DNA from: DASSUW01 sp963774155 | GTDB lineage: Bacteria; Actinomycetota; Thermoleophilia; Solirubrobacterales; Solirubrobacteraceae | DNA length: 64,000 nucleotides | Direction of reading: 5' to 3' | NCBI GenBank assembly: GCA_963774155.1 | Contig: CAVZDW010000003.1 | Span: forward strand, 124,001 to 188,000 | In this document: positions 45,405 to 53,978 of the stretch, one piece after another | Numbering within the stretch: the first letter of the stretch is position 1 | How the letters are laid out: the number at the start of each line of letters is the position of its first letter | Notes under the pieces: generated by a model | The model's database searches: none | Told to the model about the DNA's origin: nothing | What the model saw: only the letters and a program-made list of their open reading frames with translations | Program-made: the position numbers and the translations under genes

Positions 45405-46103
45405 CTACGTCCGCGGCGGCCGGAGCGCGTAGCCGACGCCGCGAACCGTGTGGATCAGCGGCGGGCCATGGGCGTCGAGCTTCTTGCGCAGGTAGCTGAC
45501 GTACGTCTCCAGCACGCGCGCGTCGCCGCCGAAGTCGTAGTCCCACACGTGCTCGAGCAGCTGCGCGCGCGTCAACACCCGGCGCGGGTTCAGGAGCAGG
45601 TAGCGCAGCAGGCGGTACTCGGTCGCGGTGAGGTCCACCAGGACGCCGGCGCGCGAGACCTCGCGGGAGTCCTCGTCGAGCTCGATGTCCTCGAAGGTGA
45701 GCCGGCTCGACTCCGGTTCGGCCAGCCCGGCGCGCCGCAGGATCGAGCGGATCCGCGCGACCAGCTCCTCCAGCGAGAACGGCTTCGTGACGTAGTCGTC
45801 GCCCCCGAGGGTCAGCCCGCGGATCTTGTCGTCGGTCGCGTCGCGCGCCGTCAGGAAGATGATCGGCACCCGGCTGCGCTGCGCGCCGAGCCGCTGGGCG
45901 ACGTCGAAGCCCTCCATGTCGGGCAGCATCACGTCGAGCACGATCAGGTCGGGCCGGAAGTCCGAGAAGGCGGCCAGCGCGTCCGCACCGGTGCCCGCCG
46001 ACTCGACCGCGAAGCCCTGGAAGCGCAGGGCCATGGTCACGACGTCGACGATGTTGGGCTCGTCGTCCACGACGAGCACGCGTGGCTCAGGTTGCTGCGA
46101 CAT
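45405..46103 (-). CDS. OmpR/PhoB-family response regulator
   Basis: 232 residues. Receiver domain with phosphoacceptor Asp57 (LIVLDVMLPDMEGFD), acidic pocket VVDDEPN and Lys in DDYVTKPFSLEEL; C-terminal winged helix (LTATEYRLLRYLLLNPRRVL; DYDFGGDARVLETYVSYLR). Its ATG overlaps the end of the intradiol dioxygenase gene by 17 bases, so dioxygenase, regulator and kinase form one operon. The CTCAGG tandem boxes at 41845 and 46803 have the 11-bp periodicity expected for this DNA-binding domain. Confidence 0.94.
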   Translation of the reverse strand: MSQQPEPRVLVVDDEPNIVDVVTMALRFQGFAVESAGTGADALAAFSDFRPDLIVLDVMLPDMEGFDVAQRLGAQRSRVPIIFLTARDATDDKIRGLTLGGDDYVTKPFSLEELVARIRSILRRAGLAEPESSRLTFEDIELDEDSREVSRAGVLVDLTATEYRLLRYLLLNPRRVLTRAQLLEHVWDYDFGGDARVLETYVSYLRKKLDAHGPPLIHTVRGVGYALRPPRT

Positions 46104-46770
46104 CGAAGGAGATCGTCCCCACGTAGTCGGAGCCGTCGCGCGAGAGGTCGAGCAGCGTCGCGGGGTCGAAGATGCCGTCGCTGTCGTTGCGCTGCTCGCG
46201 CTCGCCGCGCGACGCGTACGGCGCGGCGGCGAAGACCTGGTCGGTGACGGCGTCGTCGAAGTACAGCTGGGTGGTCAGCGCGGTCGACGCGTCCAGGTGG
46301 ACCTTCGCGTGGATGTGCACCGTGCGGCCCTGGTACCAGCCGGGATAGATCGTCGTGAACTCGGCGATGCCGTCCTTGTCGGTCGTCTGCACGCCGCGCA
46401 GGAACGGATCGGCCTCGACCGAGTACGCGCCGCCCGCGTCGCAGTGCCAGATGTCGACGACCGCGTTGGGCAGCGGCTGGCACGACGAGTCGCGGACGCG
46501 CAGGGCGAGTTGCAGGGTCGTCCCCTCATGGCCGTCGCGGATGTCGCTGCGGACGGCGCCGGCGTCGAAGTAGAACGGGCCCTCGGTCATCTCCGGGGTC
46601 AGCGTGCAGTTCGACTCGTCGCCGAACCGTTCGGCCGAAGCGCTCGGCGTGGCCGTGGCCTGCGGCGAGGGGGCCGGATCGTCGTCGTCCCCGCAGGCGG
46701 CGAGCAGCGCGCCGAGACTGACGGTGCCGAAGGCGGACAGGGCTTGGCGGCGATCGATCCGGCGGGTCAT
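46087..46770 (-). CDS. Intradiol ring-cleavage dioxygenase-like lipoprotein
   Basis: 227 residues. An N-terminal twin-arginine-like segment plus lipobox (RRIDRRQALSAFG; LGALLAACGDD) indicates export and lipid anchoring. The dioxygenase fold shows iron ligands Tyr/Tyr/His/His in EGPFYF, VDIWHCDAGGAYS and YPGWYQGRTVHIHAKVH. Cytoplasmic relatives cleave catechol or protocatechuate, but exported ones are little characterised. First gene of an operon with the response regulator and kinase, with a CTCAGG tandem box about 30 bases upstream. Confidence 0.9.
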   Translation of the reverse strand: MTRRIDRRQALSAFGTVSLGALLAACGDDDDPAPSPQATATPSASAERFGDESNCTLTPEMTEGPFYFDAGAVRSDIRDGHEGTTLQLALRVRDSSCQPLPNAVVDIWHCDAGGAYSVEADPFLRGVQTTDKDGIAEFTTIYPGWYQGRTVHIHAKVHLDASTALTTQLYFDDAVTDQVFAAAPYASRGEREQRNDSDGIFDPATLLDLSRDGSDYVGTISFDVAAT

Positions 46771-46802
46771 GGCTTCAGTCTCGGCGCGAAGGCTTGGAGT
46801 TT

Positions 46803-46819
46803 CCTGAGAGCCTCCTGGG
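46803..46819 (-). promoter_or_regulatory. Tandem CTCAGG box upstream of the intradiol dioxygenase operon
   Basis: On the minus strand CCCAGG (complement 46814-46819) and CTCAGG (complement 46803-46808) repeat at exactly 11 bp, in the extended form CTCCCAGGAGG-CTCTCAGGAAA (8 of 11 positions equal). The box lies 32 bases from the ATG. It matches the boxes at 41845-41886 and probably marks autoregulation by the adjacent OmpR-type protein. Confidence 0.6.
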
Positions 46820-46825
46820 AGAGTT

Positions 46826-47689
46826 CTAACGGCGGCGCGGGCGCTTGGCCAGCACTCGCGAGGCGATCCCCGACTGGGTCTCGCGCCCGTACGGGTGGTC
46901 GGTGCCGCTGGTGAGCACGGCCAGCGAGATCCGCTTTCCGTCGCGCTCGAGCAGCGCGACCTGGTGGAAGATGCCCGGCCGCCAGCCGCCCTTGAACATG
47001 ATCTCGAACCCGCGCTCCTCGGCCACCGGCGCGATGCCCCAGCGCTGCGAGGGGACGATCCCGGCGAGGAGGCCCCGCAGGTACTTCCGGTGCCGCTTGG
47101 GAGCGAGCCGGTCGATCCGCTGGAAGAGCCGTGCCTGGTCGTGCGCGGTGATCAGCGCGTCGGCCCAGTTGTAGCCGATCTCGAAGTGCGTCATCCCGGC
47201 CGCCTTGGCGATCCGGTGGAGCGGCTCCGACCCCACCCGCGCGTAGGTCGCGCTCGCGGCATCGTTGTCGGAGTAGGTGATCATCGGCCGCAGCAGCGCC
47301 CGCTCGCTCGAGCTCAGCGCCCGCTTGGGAGCGCTCCGCACGACGGCCAGCGCGAGCATCGCCTTGACGACGCTGGCCGAGTAGAACTGGTGGTCGAGGT
47401 TGATGCCGCGGATCCGCTTGCCCTCCGCCACGGCGAAGCCGACGGTGCCGGCTCGCCGCCGCGCCCAGTGCATCGCCTCGCCGATCCCGCCCGGGTCGAC
47501 GATCCGGACCGGCTCCGGCGGCTGCGCCTCCTGGGCGACCGGGATGACCAGCGGCGCGCTGGCCTGCGCCGACTGCGGCCGCACCGGCGCATCGGCGACG
47601 GCCGCGATGGTCAGCGCGGCGAGGACGGCGGCGATGGCGGCGCGGAGGCGCACACCGGAAATGAACCAGTTGCGGCGGCGGAGGGGCAC
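46826..47689 (-). CDS. Exported class A beta-lactamase-like serine hydrolase
   Basis: 287 residues, GTG start, signal-anchor (VRLRAAIAAVLAALTIAAVA). Penicillin-recognising fold: SxxK in YSASVVKAMLAL (Ser near 105), SDN in MITYSDNDAASA, and a KG-type third motif in MFKGGWRPG. No clear omega-loop ExxxN is seen, so a D,D-peptidase or esterase is as likely as a true beta-lactamase. It follows xylulokinase by 6 bases in the same direction, but no functional link is obvious. Confidence 0.82.
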   Translation of the reverse strand: MPLRRRNWFISGVRLRAAIAAVLAALTIAAVADAPVRPQSAQASAPLVIPVAQEAQPPEPVRIVDPGGIGEAMHWARRRAGTVGFAVAEGKRIRGINLDHQFYSASVVKAMLALAVVRSAPKRALSSSERALLRPMITYSDNDAASATYARVGSEPLHRIAKAAGMTHFEIGYNWADALITAHDQARLFQRIDRLAPKRHRKYLRGLLAGIVPSQRWGIAPVAEERGFEIMFKGGWRPGIFHQVALLERDGKRISLAVLTSGTDHPYGRETQSGIASRVLAKRPRRR

Positions 47690-47695
47690 GGGCGA

Positions 47696-49189
47696 TCAGG
47701 CCAAAGCGAGGCGCGCCAGTTCGTGCATCTGGTCCCGGAGCGATCCGTAGAGCGAGCGGTAGACCCCGTACAGCTCGTCGTAGCGCCGCGCCTCGGCCGC
47801 GTCCGGCTCGGTGACGTCCGCGCGCAGGCGCACGCGCTCGCTCGCGTCGTCCACGTCGGCGAGCTCCCCCGCGGCGACGCCCGCCAGCAGCGCGGCCCCG
47901 TAGGCGGGACCCTCGTCGACCTCGGTGCGGCGGATCGTGCGGCCGTAGACGTCGGCCTGCAGCCGCAGCCAGAGCGCGGACCGCGCCCCGCCGCCGACCG
48001 CCCGCATGTCGTCGTCCGGCGTCCCGAGGTCGCGCATGATCTCGAGCCCGTCGCGCAGGGAGAAGGCCACGCCCTCCATCACGGCGCGCGTCATGTGCGC
48101 GCGCGTGTGGCGGACGGTCAGCCCGACGAAGGCGCCGCTCGCGTGCGCGTCGAGATGCGGCGTGCGCTCCCCCGTCAGGTACGGGAGGAAGAGGAGGCCC
48201 TCGGCGCCCGCCGGCACAGCGGCGGCCTCGCCGACGAGCTCGTCGAAGCTCGCGCCGCCGCCGACGCGCTCGCGCCACCAGCTCAGGGATCCGCCCGCCG
48301 ACAAGGTCACGGCCATCAGGTGCCAACTGCCCGGAACGGCGTGGCAGAACGCATGGACGCGTCCCGACGGATCGGGCGTGAAGGCGTCGCGGTGGGCGAA
48401 CAGCACGCCGCTCGTGCCGATCGAGGTCGACACCGAGCCCTCGCGCACGACGCCCACGCCGACCGCCGCCGCCGCGTTGTCGCCGCCGCCCGCGGCCACC
48501 GGGAGCCCGCGCGGGAGCCCGAGCTCGTCGGCGATGGCGTCCCGCAGGGTGCCCGTGACCTCCGGCCCCTCGTACACGCGAGGCAGCCACTCGCGCGGGA
48601 TCTCCAGCGCCTCGAGGATCTCCGGCGACCAGTCGCGCGCGTGGACGTCGAGCAGCAGGGTGCCGGACGCGTCCGAGGCGTCGGTCGCGCGCTCGCCGGT
48701 GAGCATGAGGCGCACGTAGTCCTTGGGCAGGAGCACGGAAGCCACGCGCGCGTACGCGTCCGGCTCCTCGGCGGCCAGCCAGCGCACCTTCGGCGCCTGG
48801 AAGCCCGTCAGGGCCGGATTGCCGGCGATCTCGAGCAGCCGCTCGGCGCCGACGCGCTCCGTGATCTCGTCGCACTGCGCGGCCGTGCGCTGGTCGTTCC
48901 ACAGGAGCGCCGGGCGGATGACCTCGCCGGCCGAGTCGAGGAACACCGACCCGTGCATCTGCCCCGTGAGGCCGATGCCGACGATGTCGCCGCCGGCCGC
49001 CGCCGCGACGTCGCGCAGCACGCCCTTCGCCGCCTCCCACCACTCCTCGGGCCGCTGCTCGGACCAGCCCGGCCGCGGCGTCAGGAGCTCGTGCGGGCGC
49101 GTGGCCTCCGCGACGAGCTCCCCCTCCGTGGTCACGGCCAGGGCACGCGTGCCGCTGGTCCCGACGTCGACGCCGATCAGGGTTGCCAT
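47696..49189 (-). CDS. xylB: Xylulokinase (FGGY family)
   Basis: 497 residues. It phosphorylates D-xylulose to xylulose 5-phosphate. FGGY N-terminal phosphate loop IGVDVGTSGTRALAVTT, substrate-region GQMHGSVFLD and WNDQRTAAQCDEI, ATP-site GGDNAAAAVGVG and the C-terminal signature AVGGGARSALWLRLQADVYG. No xylose isomerase is next to it. Specificity for xylulose is inferred from the MHG motif and overall similarity. Confidence 0.92.
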   Translation of the reverse strand: MATLIGVDVGTSGTRALAVTTEGELVAEATRPHELLTPRPGWSEQRPEEWWEAAKGVLRDVAAAAGGDIVGIGLTGQMHGSVFLDSAGEVIRPALLWNDQRTAAQCDEITERVGAERLLEIAGNPALTGFQAPKVRWLAAEEPDAYARVASVLLPKDYVRLMLTGERATDASDASGTLLLDVHARDWSPEILEALEIPREWLPRVYEGPEVTGTLRDAIADELGLPRGLPVAAGGGDNAAAAVGVGVVREGSVSTSIGTSGVLFAHRDAFTPDPSGRVHAFCHAVPGSWHLMAVTLSAGGSLSWWRERVGGGASFDELVGEAAAVPAGAEGLLFLPYLTGERTPHLDAHASGAFVGLTVRHTRAHMTRAVMEGVAFSLRDGLEIMRDLGTPDDDMRAVGGGARSALWLRLQADVYGRTIRRTEVDEGPAYGAALLAGVAAGELADVDDASERVRLRADVTEPDAAEARRYDELYGVYRSLYGSLRDQMHELARLALA

Positions 49190-49214
49190 AGCGCGGCGTG
49201 GAGCCTACGGCAGT

Positions 49215-49764
49215 TCAGCTTTCCCTGATCAGCGCGTCCACGTCGAACTCGGCGTCCATGGCCATGGCCGCGTGGCCCTCCTCGTCACGCGGCCACTCCT
49301 CGACCGGCCGGTCCCACGCGAGCTCGAGGTCGTTGCCGTCCGGGTCCGTGATGTAGATCGCGAGGTGGGTGCCGTGGTCGGCGATCTGCCGGAACGGCCA
49401 GTCGACGGCCTTCAGGCGGCGCGCCGCGTCGCCCAGCGCCGCCCGCGTGGGATAGAGGATGGCCACGTGGTGCAGACCGGTCACGCCGTCCGGCTGCGGC
49501 GGGCCGCCCGCCGACTTCCACGTGTTGAACCCGAGGTGGTGGTGATAGCCGCCGGCGGCCAGGAAGAGGATGTCGCCCGTCGTCCCCCACCCGGGCACGT
49601 CGCGCGCCTCGAAGACCACGTCGAAGCCGAGGACGCCGACGTAGAAGTCACGCGTCGCGGTCGATGTCGGCGGTGCGCAGGTGGACGTGCCCGATCCGCG
49701 TGCCCGGGTCGATCGGATCCGCGGCGCGGACGTGCGGCTCGATGGTTCCCTGAGGTAGTTGCAT
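49215..49764 (-). CDS. VOC/glyoxalase-fold dioxygenase, apparent +1 frameshift at an early TGA
   Basis: About 182 residues if repaired. It begins MQLPQGTIEPHVRAAD and HVHLRTADIDRDA, then hits TGA near 49,650. Skipping one T restores DFYVGVLGFDVVFEARDVPG and the rest of a VOC domain with metal ligands in GYHHHLGFNTW, GLHHVAI and DPDGNDLELAW. The repaired junction aligns residue for residue with the usual LDRAxxFYxxVLGF of the family. Similar to catechol-2,3-dioxygenase-type proteins; the substrate is unknown. Divergent from another ring-cleaving-type enzyme. Confidence 0.82.
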
Positions 49765-49787
49765 ACGCAATCACTTTCCGCTAGACT
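49759..49787 (+). promoter_or_regulatory. Promoter for a leaderless dioxygenase mRNA
   Basis: TTGCAT (49759-49764), a 17-base spacer and TAGACT (49782-49787), followed 6 bases later by the ATG at 49794. The expected transcription start falls on or next to the A of the ATG, i.e. a leaderless transcript, common in actinobacteria. Confidence 0.6.
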
Positions 49788-49793
49788 GGCGCC

Positions 49794-50709
49794 ATGCGCC
49801 TCACCGGACCTCACCACATCACCATGATCACGGGCGACGCGCAGGAGAACGTCCGCTTCTACGCGGAGTTGCTGGGCCTGCGCCTCGTCAAGAAGACCGT
49901 CAACTTCGACGCGCCCGACGCCTATCACCTGTACTTCGGCGACGAGCAGGGCTCGCCGGGCTCGATCCTCACCTGGTTCGAGTTCGCCGGCGCCCGCCGC
50001 GGCCGTCCCGGGCTCGGGATGATCCATACGATCCAGCTCGGCGTCGCCTCCGAGGCGTCGCTCGACTTCTGGGCCGATCGCCTCGCCGCCGCCGGGCATC
50101 CCGGCCGCCGCTCCGAGGGCAGCCTGAAGTTCGAGGACTCCGACGGGCTCGGGCTCGAGTTGGTGGTCTCGCGGCAACCCGCCGCTGCGGGCCGAGCACC
50201 CCGACATCCCGGCCGAGCACGCCATCGGCGGCATGGAGGGCGCGCGCGCCTACGCCGAGTACGCCGACGTCGAGGAGCGCGTGCTCAGCGACCTGCTCGG
50301 CTTCACCTACCGGGGCGGCGGCGAGTACGAGCTCGAGGGCACCGAGCGGAGCTTCCGCTGGGCCTACGACCCCGCGCCGGCGCTGTCCGGTGTGCAGGGC
50401 TCGGGCACGGTCCACCACATCGCCTGGGCCACCCCCGACGCCGACCAGCCCGCCTGGCAGCAGCGGATCCGCGAAGCCGGCGCCTACGTGACCGACGTCA
50501 AGGACCGCGACTACTTCCTGTCGATCTACTTCCGCGAGCCGCGCGGCGTGCTGTTCGAGATCGCCACGCTGGGCCCGGGCTTCGCCGTCGACGAGGACCC
50601 CGACCACCTGGGCGAGGCGCTCCGCCTGCCCGCCCAGCACGAGCACCTGCGCTCGCAGCTGGAGGCCACGCTGCGGCCGGTCGAGAACCCGCGCACGGTG
50701 GTCGCGTGA
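49794..50709 (+). CDS. Ring-cleaving dioxygenase (LinE/PcpA-like VOC protein), apparent +1 frameshift
   Basis: About 304 residues if repaired. First half: HHITMITGDAQENVRFYAEL, KKTVNFDAPDAYHLYFGDE, GMIHTIQLGVAS. Near 50,178 the frame moves +1, and the second half continues with NPPLRAEHPDIPAEHAIGGM, GTVHHIAWATPDAD and FREPRGVLFEIATLGPGF. The four-module VOC arrangement resembles hydroquinone/chlorohydroquinone-type dioxygenases (two His and one Glu ligate iron). The net one-base insertion lies around CGGCAACCC. Its stop overlaps the esterase GTG. Confidence 0.85.
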
Positions 50710-51341
50710 GCGACCTGATCTACCGCGAGCGCCCGGCGGTCGGGGAGGCCGCCGGGCTGCTCGTGCTCCACCACGGGCGCGGCGCCGACGAGAACGACCT
50801 GCTCGGGCTGGCCGACGTGCTCGATCCCGAGCAGCGGCTCCACGTGGTCACCCCGCGCGCCCCGCTCCAGCTCCCGGGCTGGCCGGGCTACCACTGGTAC
50901 GTCGTCCCGCGCGTCGGCTATCCCGACCACGACACGTTCCACAACGCCTACGCGAAGCTGACCGAGCTGCACGACGGCCTCTGGGAGCGGACCGGCCTGA
51001 CGCCGGAGCAGACGGTGCTCGGCGGCTTCTCGATGGGCTCGGTCATGAGCTACTCGCTCGGCCTCGGTCCGGACCGCCCGGCCCCGGCCGGGATCCTGGC
51101 CTTCTCCGGCTTCGTCCCCGTCGTCGACGGCTGGCAGCCGGACCTGGAGCGCGACACGCGCGCCTTCATCGCCCACGGCCGCCGCGACCCCGTGATGGAG
51201 GTCGGCTTCGGCCGCAGCGCCAAGGCGCTGCTCGAGGCGGGCGGCGTGCCGGTCGAGTACCACGAGTCGGACGCCGGGCACCACATCGACCCGGCGCACG
51301 TGCCGCCCGCGGTCGACTGGCTCCGGCAGACGATTCCCTAG
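50706..51341 (+). CDS. Phospholipase/carboxylesterase (alpha/beta hydrolase)
   Basis: 211 residues from a GTG overlapping the dioxygenase stop. Dienelactone-hydrolase/acyl-thioesterase-like fold: LLVLHHGRGADENDLLGLAD, nucleophile LGGFSMGSVMSYSLG, Asp in HGRRDPVMEVGFG and His in DAGHHIDPAHV. Such small esterases often accompany ring-cleaving dioxygenases. Because of the upstream frameshift, the dioxygenase N-terminal frame stays open into this gene, giving a spurious fusion. Confidence 0.9.
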   Translation: MSDLIYRERPAVGEAAGLLVLHHGRGADENDLLGLADVLDPEQRLHVVTPRAPLQLPGWPGYHWYVVPRVGYPDHDTFHNAYAKLTELHDGLWERTGLTPEQTVLGGFSMGSVMSYSLGLGPDRPAPAGILAFSGFVPVVDGWQPDLERDTRAFIAHGRRDPVMEVGFGRSAKALLEAGGVPVEYHESDAGHHIDPAHVPPAVDWLRQTIP

Positions 51342-51351
51342 TCTGCCGGGC

Positions 51352-53031
51352 GTGCCCTTCGGACCCGAGCGCCGCCACGCCCGCGAGACCCTGGCCGCCG
51401 ATGCGGCGCGCGCCGGCGCGCGCTCGCACTTCCGGGCCATGGGCATCGACCCCGCCCGGCTGAGCGGGCCGATCGTCGGCATCGCCTCGACCTGGACGGG
51501 CACGATGCCGTGCAACCTCACCCACCGCGACCTGGCGGCGGCCGTGGGCGAGGGCGTCTCCGCGGCCGGCGGCGTGCCGCTCGAGTTCAACACGATCGCG
51601 GTCTCCGACAACCAGACCCAGGGCACGCCCGGCATGCGCGCCTCGCTCGTCTCGCGCGAGCTCATCGCCGACTCGATCGAGCTGATGGACGTCGCGCACG
51701 ACTTCGACGCCCTGGTCTGCATCGTCGGCTGCGACAAGACCGTGCCCGCCGCGCTGATGGCGCTGGCGCGAGTCGACAAGCCGGCCGTGGTGATCTACAG
51801 CGGACCGATGCGGGCGGGCGAGTGGCACGGCGCGCCGGCCACCATCCAGGACGTGTGGGAGGCGGTCGGGGCGTACAACCGCTCGCGCATCAGCCGCGCC
51901 GACCTCGACGCGCTGGAGCGCCACGCCTGCCCCGGCCCCGGCGCCTGCGCGGGCAACTTCACGGCCACGACGATGGGCATCGCGCTGGAGTTCCTCGGCA
52001 TCTCGCCGCCCGGCGTCGGCCTCGTCCCCGCCGACGACCTCGAGCAGCGCCGCCGCGCCGCCGCGGACCACGGCGCGCTGGCCGTCAGGCTGGCCGGCGG
52101 CGGCCCGACGGCGCGGGCCTTCCTCGACCGCCGCGCGCTGATCAACGCCATGGCCGGCATCTCGGCCACCGGCGGCTCGACCAACGGGCTCCTGCACCTG
52201 CTGGCCATCGCGGCCGAGGCCGAGGTGCCGCTGGAGCTCGACGAGCTGATCGAGATCAGCGCCCGCACCCCCGTCATCGCGAGCCTCACGCCGTCGGGCC
52301 GCTACGTGGCCACCGACCTGCACGAGGCGGGCGGCGCGCCCGCCGTCATGGCCGAGCTGCTGCGCGCCGGACTGATCGACGGCGCCGCCCCGACCGTCGA
52401 CGGCGCCACGTTGGCCGATGCCGCGGCCCGCGCGCCCGAGCCCGACGGCGCCGTCGTGCATCGCGCGGCGGAGCCGTACAAGCCGGCCGGCGCCCTCGTC
52501 GCGCTGCGCGGGAACCTCGCCCCCGCGGGCGCCGTGGTCAAGGTCTCCGGCGCCGAGCAGCGCCGCCACGAGGGCCCGGCGCGGGTCTTCGAGTCCGAGG
52601 AGGCGTGCGCCGCCGCCGTCGCGACGGGCGCCGTCGTGCCCGGCGACGTGCTCGTCATCCGCAACGAGGGCCCGGCCGGCGGGCCCGGCATGCGCGAGAT
52701 GCTGAGCATCACGTCGGCGGTCGTCGGCGCCGGGCTCGGCGAGTCGGTCACCCTCGTCACCGACGGTCGCTTCTCGGGCGCCACGCGCGGGCTGATGGTC
52801 GGCCACGTGAGCCCGGAGGCCGTCCGCGGCGGACCGATCGCCGTCCTGCGCGACGGCGAGCGGGTGACCATCGACGTCGACGCGGGCGTGCTGCACGCGG
52901 CCGTCGACCCCGCCGAGCTGGCGAGCCGGCAGGCCGCCTACGCCCCGCCCCGGCCGCCGTTCACCCGCGGCGTGCTCGGCCGCTACTGCACCCTGGTCGG
53001 ATCGGCGTCAGAAGGAGCCACGCTGCGATGA
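51352..53031 (+). CDS. ilvD: Dihydroxy-acid dehydratase family (IlvD/Edd)
   Basis: 559 residues, GTG start. Fe-S dehydratase with the cluster cysteines in TMPCNLTHRDLA, CIVGCDKTVPAALMA and GPGACAGNFTATTMG; the substrate loop FNTIAVSDNQTQGTPGMRAS and the C-terminal VTDGRFSGATRGLMVGHVSP. Sequence character is that of DHAD (valine/isoleucine synthesis), but the neighbours (sugar epimerase, glucose-dehydrogenase-like enzyme) make a sugar-acid dehydratase role (gluconate, xylonate) possible. Overlaps the epimerase gene (ATGA). Confidence 0.88.
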   Translation: MPFGPERRHARETLAADAARAGARSHFRAMGIDPARLSGPIVGIASTWTGTMPCNLTHRDLAAAVGEGVSAAGGVPLEFNTIAVSDNQTQGTPGMRASLVSRELIADSIELMDVAHDFDALVCIVGCDKTVPAALMALARVDKPAVVIYSGPMRAGEWHGAPATIQDVWEAVGAYNRSRISRADLDALERHACPGPGACAGNFTATTMGIALEFLGISPPGVGLVPADDLEQRRRAAADHGALAVRLAGGGPTARAFLDRRALINAMAGISATGGSTNGLLHLLAIAAEAEVPLELDELIEISARTPVIASLTPSGRYVATDLHEAGGAPAVMAELLRAGLIDGAAPTVDGATLADAAARAPEPDGAVVHRAAEPYKPAGALVALRGNLAPAGAVVKVSGAEQRRHEGPARVFESEEACAAAVATGAVVPGDVLVIRNEGPAGGPGMREMLSITSAVVGAGLGESVTLVTDGRFSGATRGLMVGHVSPEAVRGGPIAVLRDGERVTIDVDAGVLHAAVDPAELASRQAAYAPPRPPFTRGVLGRYCTLVGSASEGATLR

Positions 53032-53978
53032 GCCGCTATCTCGTCACCGGCGCCTACGGCGCCATCGGCGTCTGGACCATCCGCTCGCTGCTCGACCGCG
53101 AGCACCAGGTGATCGCCTTCGACGTCGGTGAGGAGGCGCCGCGCCTGAGCCTCGCCTTGTCGGACGAGGAGATCGGAGGTCTCACGCGCGTGCGCGGCGA
53201 CATCACCGACCTCAACACGGTCGAGCAGGTGCTCGACGAGCACGCCATCACGCACGTCATCCACCTGGCGGCGCTGCAGATCCCGTTCGTGCGCGCCAAC
53301 CCGCCGCTCGGCGCCCGGGTCGACGTGGTCGGGACCGTCAACGTCTTCGAGGCCGTGCGCAAGCGGCGCGAACGCATCGCCCCGCTCATCTACGCGTCCT
53401 CGATCGCCGCGCTCGGCGACGACGTGCACCCGAGCACGCTCTACGGCATCTTCAAGCGCGCCAACGAGGGCACCGGAGTGCGCTACTTCGAGGACTACCG
53501 CGTCTCCTCGGTCGGCCTGCGGCCCCACACCGTCTACGGGCCGGGCCGCGACCAGGGCCTGACCTCCGCGCCGACCACGGCGATGATCGCGGCGCTCGCC
53601 GGCGTGCGCTTCCACATCCCGTTCGGCGGCAGCGTGCAGATGCAGTACGCGCCGGACATCGGCGAGGCGTTCGTGCGCGCCAGCGAGTCCGCCGGCGAGG
53701 GCGCCGAGGTGCACAACGTCGACGGGCCGGTCGTCTCCATGAACCAGCTGATCGCGCTGCTCGAGCGCGAGGTGCCCGAGGCCAAGGGCCTCATCTCGGC
53801 CGGCGACGAGCCGCTGCCGTTCCCGCCCGGCGTCGACGGCAGCTCGTTCGCCGAGCTGCTCGGCGGCTCGGTCATGCGACCGATCGAGGACGGCGTGGCC
53901 GACTCGCTCGAGCGCTTCCGCGGGCTGTTGGCCGACGGCCGGGTCAAAGTGCCCAGCGGGCACCGCGACGCAGAGTGA
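53028..53978 (+). CDS. NAD-dependent epimerase/dehydratase
   Basis: 316 residues, extended SDR. NAD-binding YLVTGAYGAIGVWTIRSLLD, acidic DVGEE after strand 2, HLAALQIPFVRANP, active-site Ser/Tyr region YASSIAALG and STLYGIFKRANEG (YxxxK). Probably acts on a nucleotide sugar or uronic/aldonic acid. Coupled to the dehydratase gene, so the pair may oxidise and dehydrate a sugar acid. Convergent overlap of 35 bases with the metallo-hydrolase gene. Confidence 0.88.
   Translation: MSRYLVTGAYGAIGVWTIRSLLDREHQVIAFDVGEEAPRLSLALSDEEIGGLTRVRGDITDLNTVEQVLDEHAITHVIHLAALQIPFVRANPPLGARVDVVGTVNVFEAVRKRRERIAPLIYASSIAALGDDVHPSTLYGIFKRANEGTGVRYFEDYRVSSVGLRPHTVYGPGRDQGLTSAPTTAMIAALAGVRFHIPFGGSVQMQYAPDIGEAFVRASESAGEGAEVHNVDGPVVSMNQLIALLEREVPEAKGLISAGDEPLPFPPGVDGSSFAELLGGSVMRPIEDGVADSLERFRGLLADGRVKVPSGHRDAE

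Noticed and set aside
49640..49660. RF2-style programmed +1 frameshift at the early TGA of the VOC gene
   Set aside because: The context GCG TGA C lacks an upstream Shine-Dalgarno-like stimulator and a slippery CTT. Five other net +1 shifts nearby without such context make sequence error the simpler explanation.
49794..51341. Apparent 515-residue fusion of a VOC dioxygenase with an esterase
   Set aside because: The middle section is out-of-frame sequence; dioxygenase homology continues in another frame to 50709, and the esterase has its own GTG overlapping that stop. The fusion is a by-product of the frameshift.
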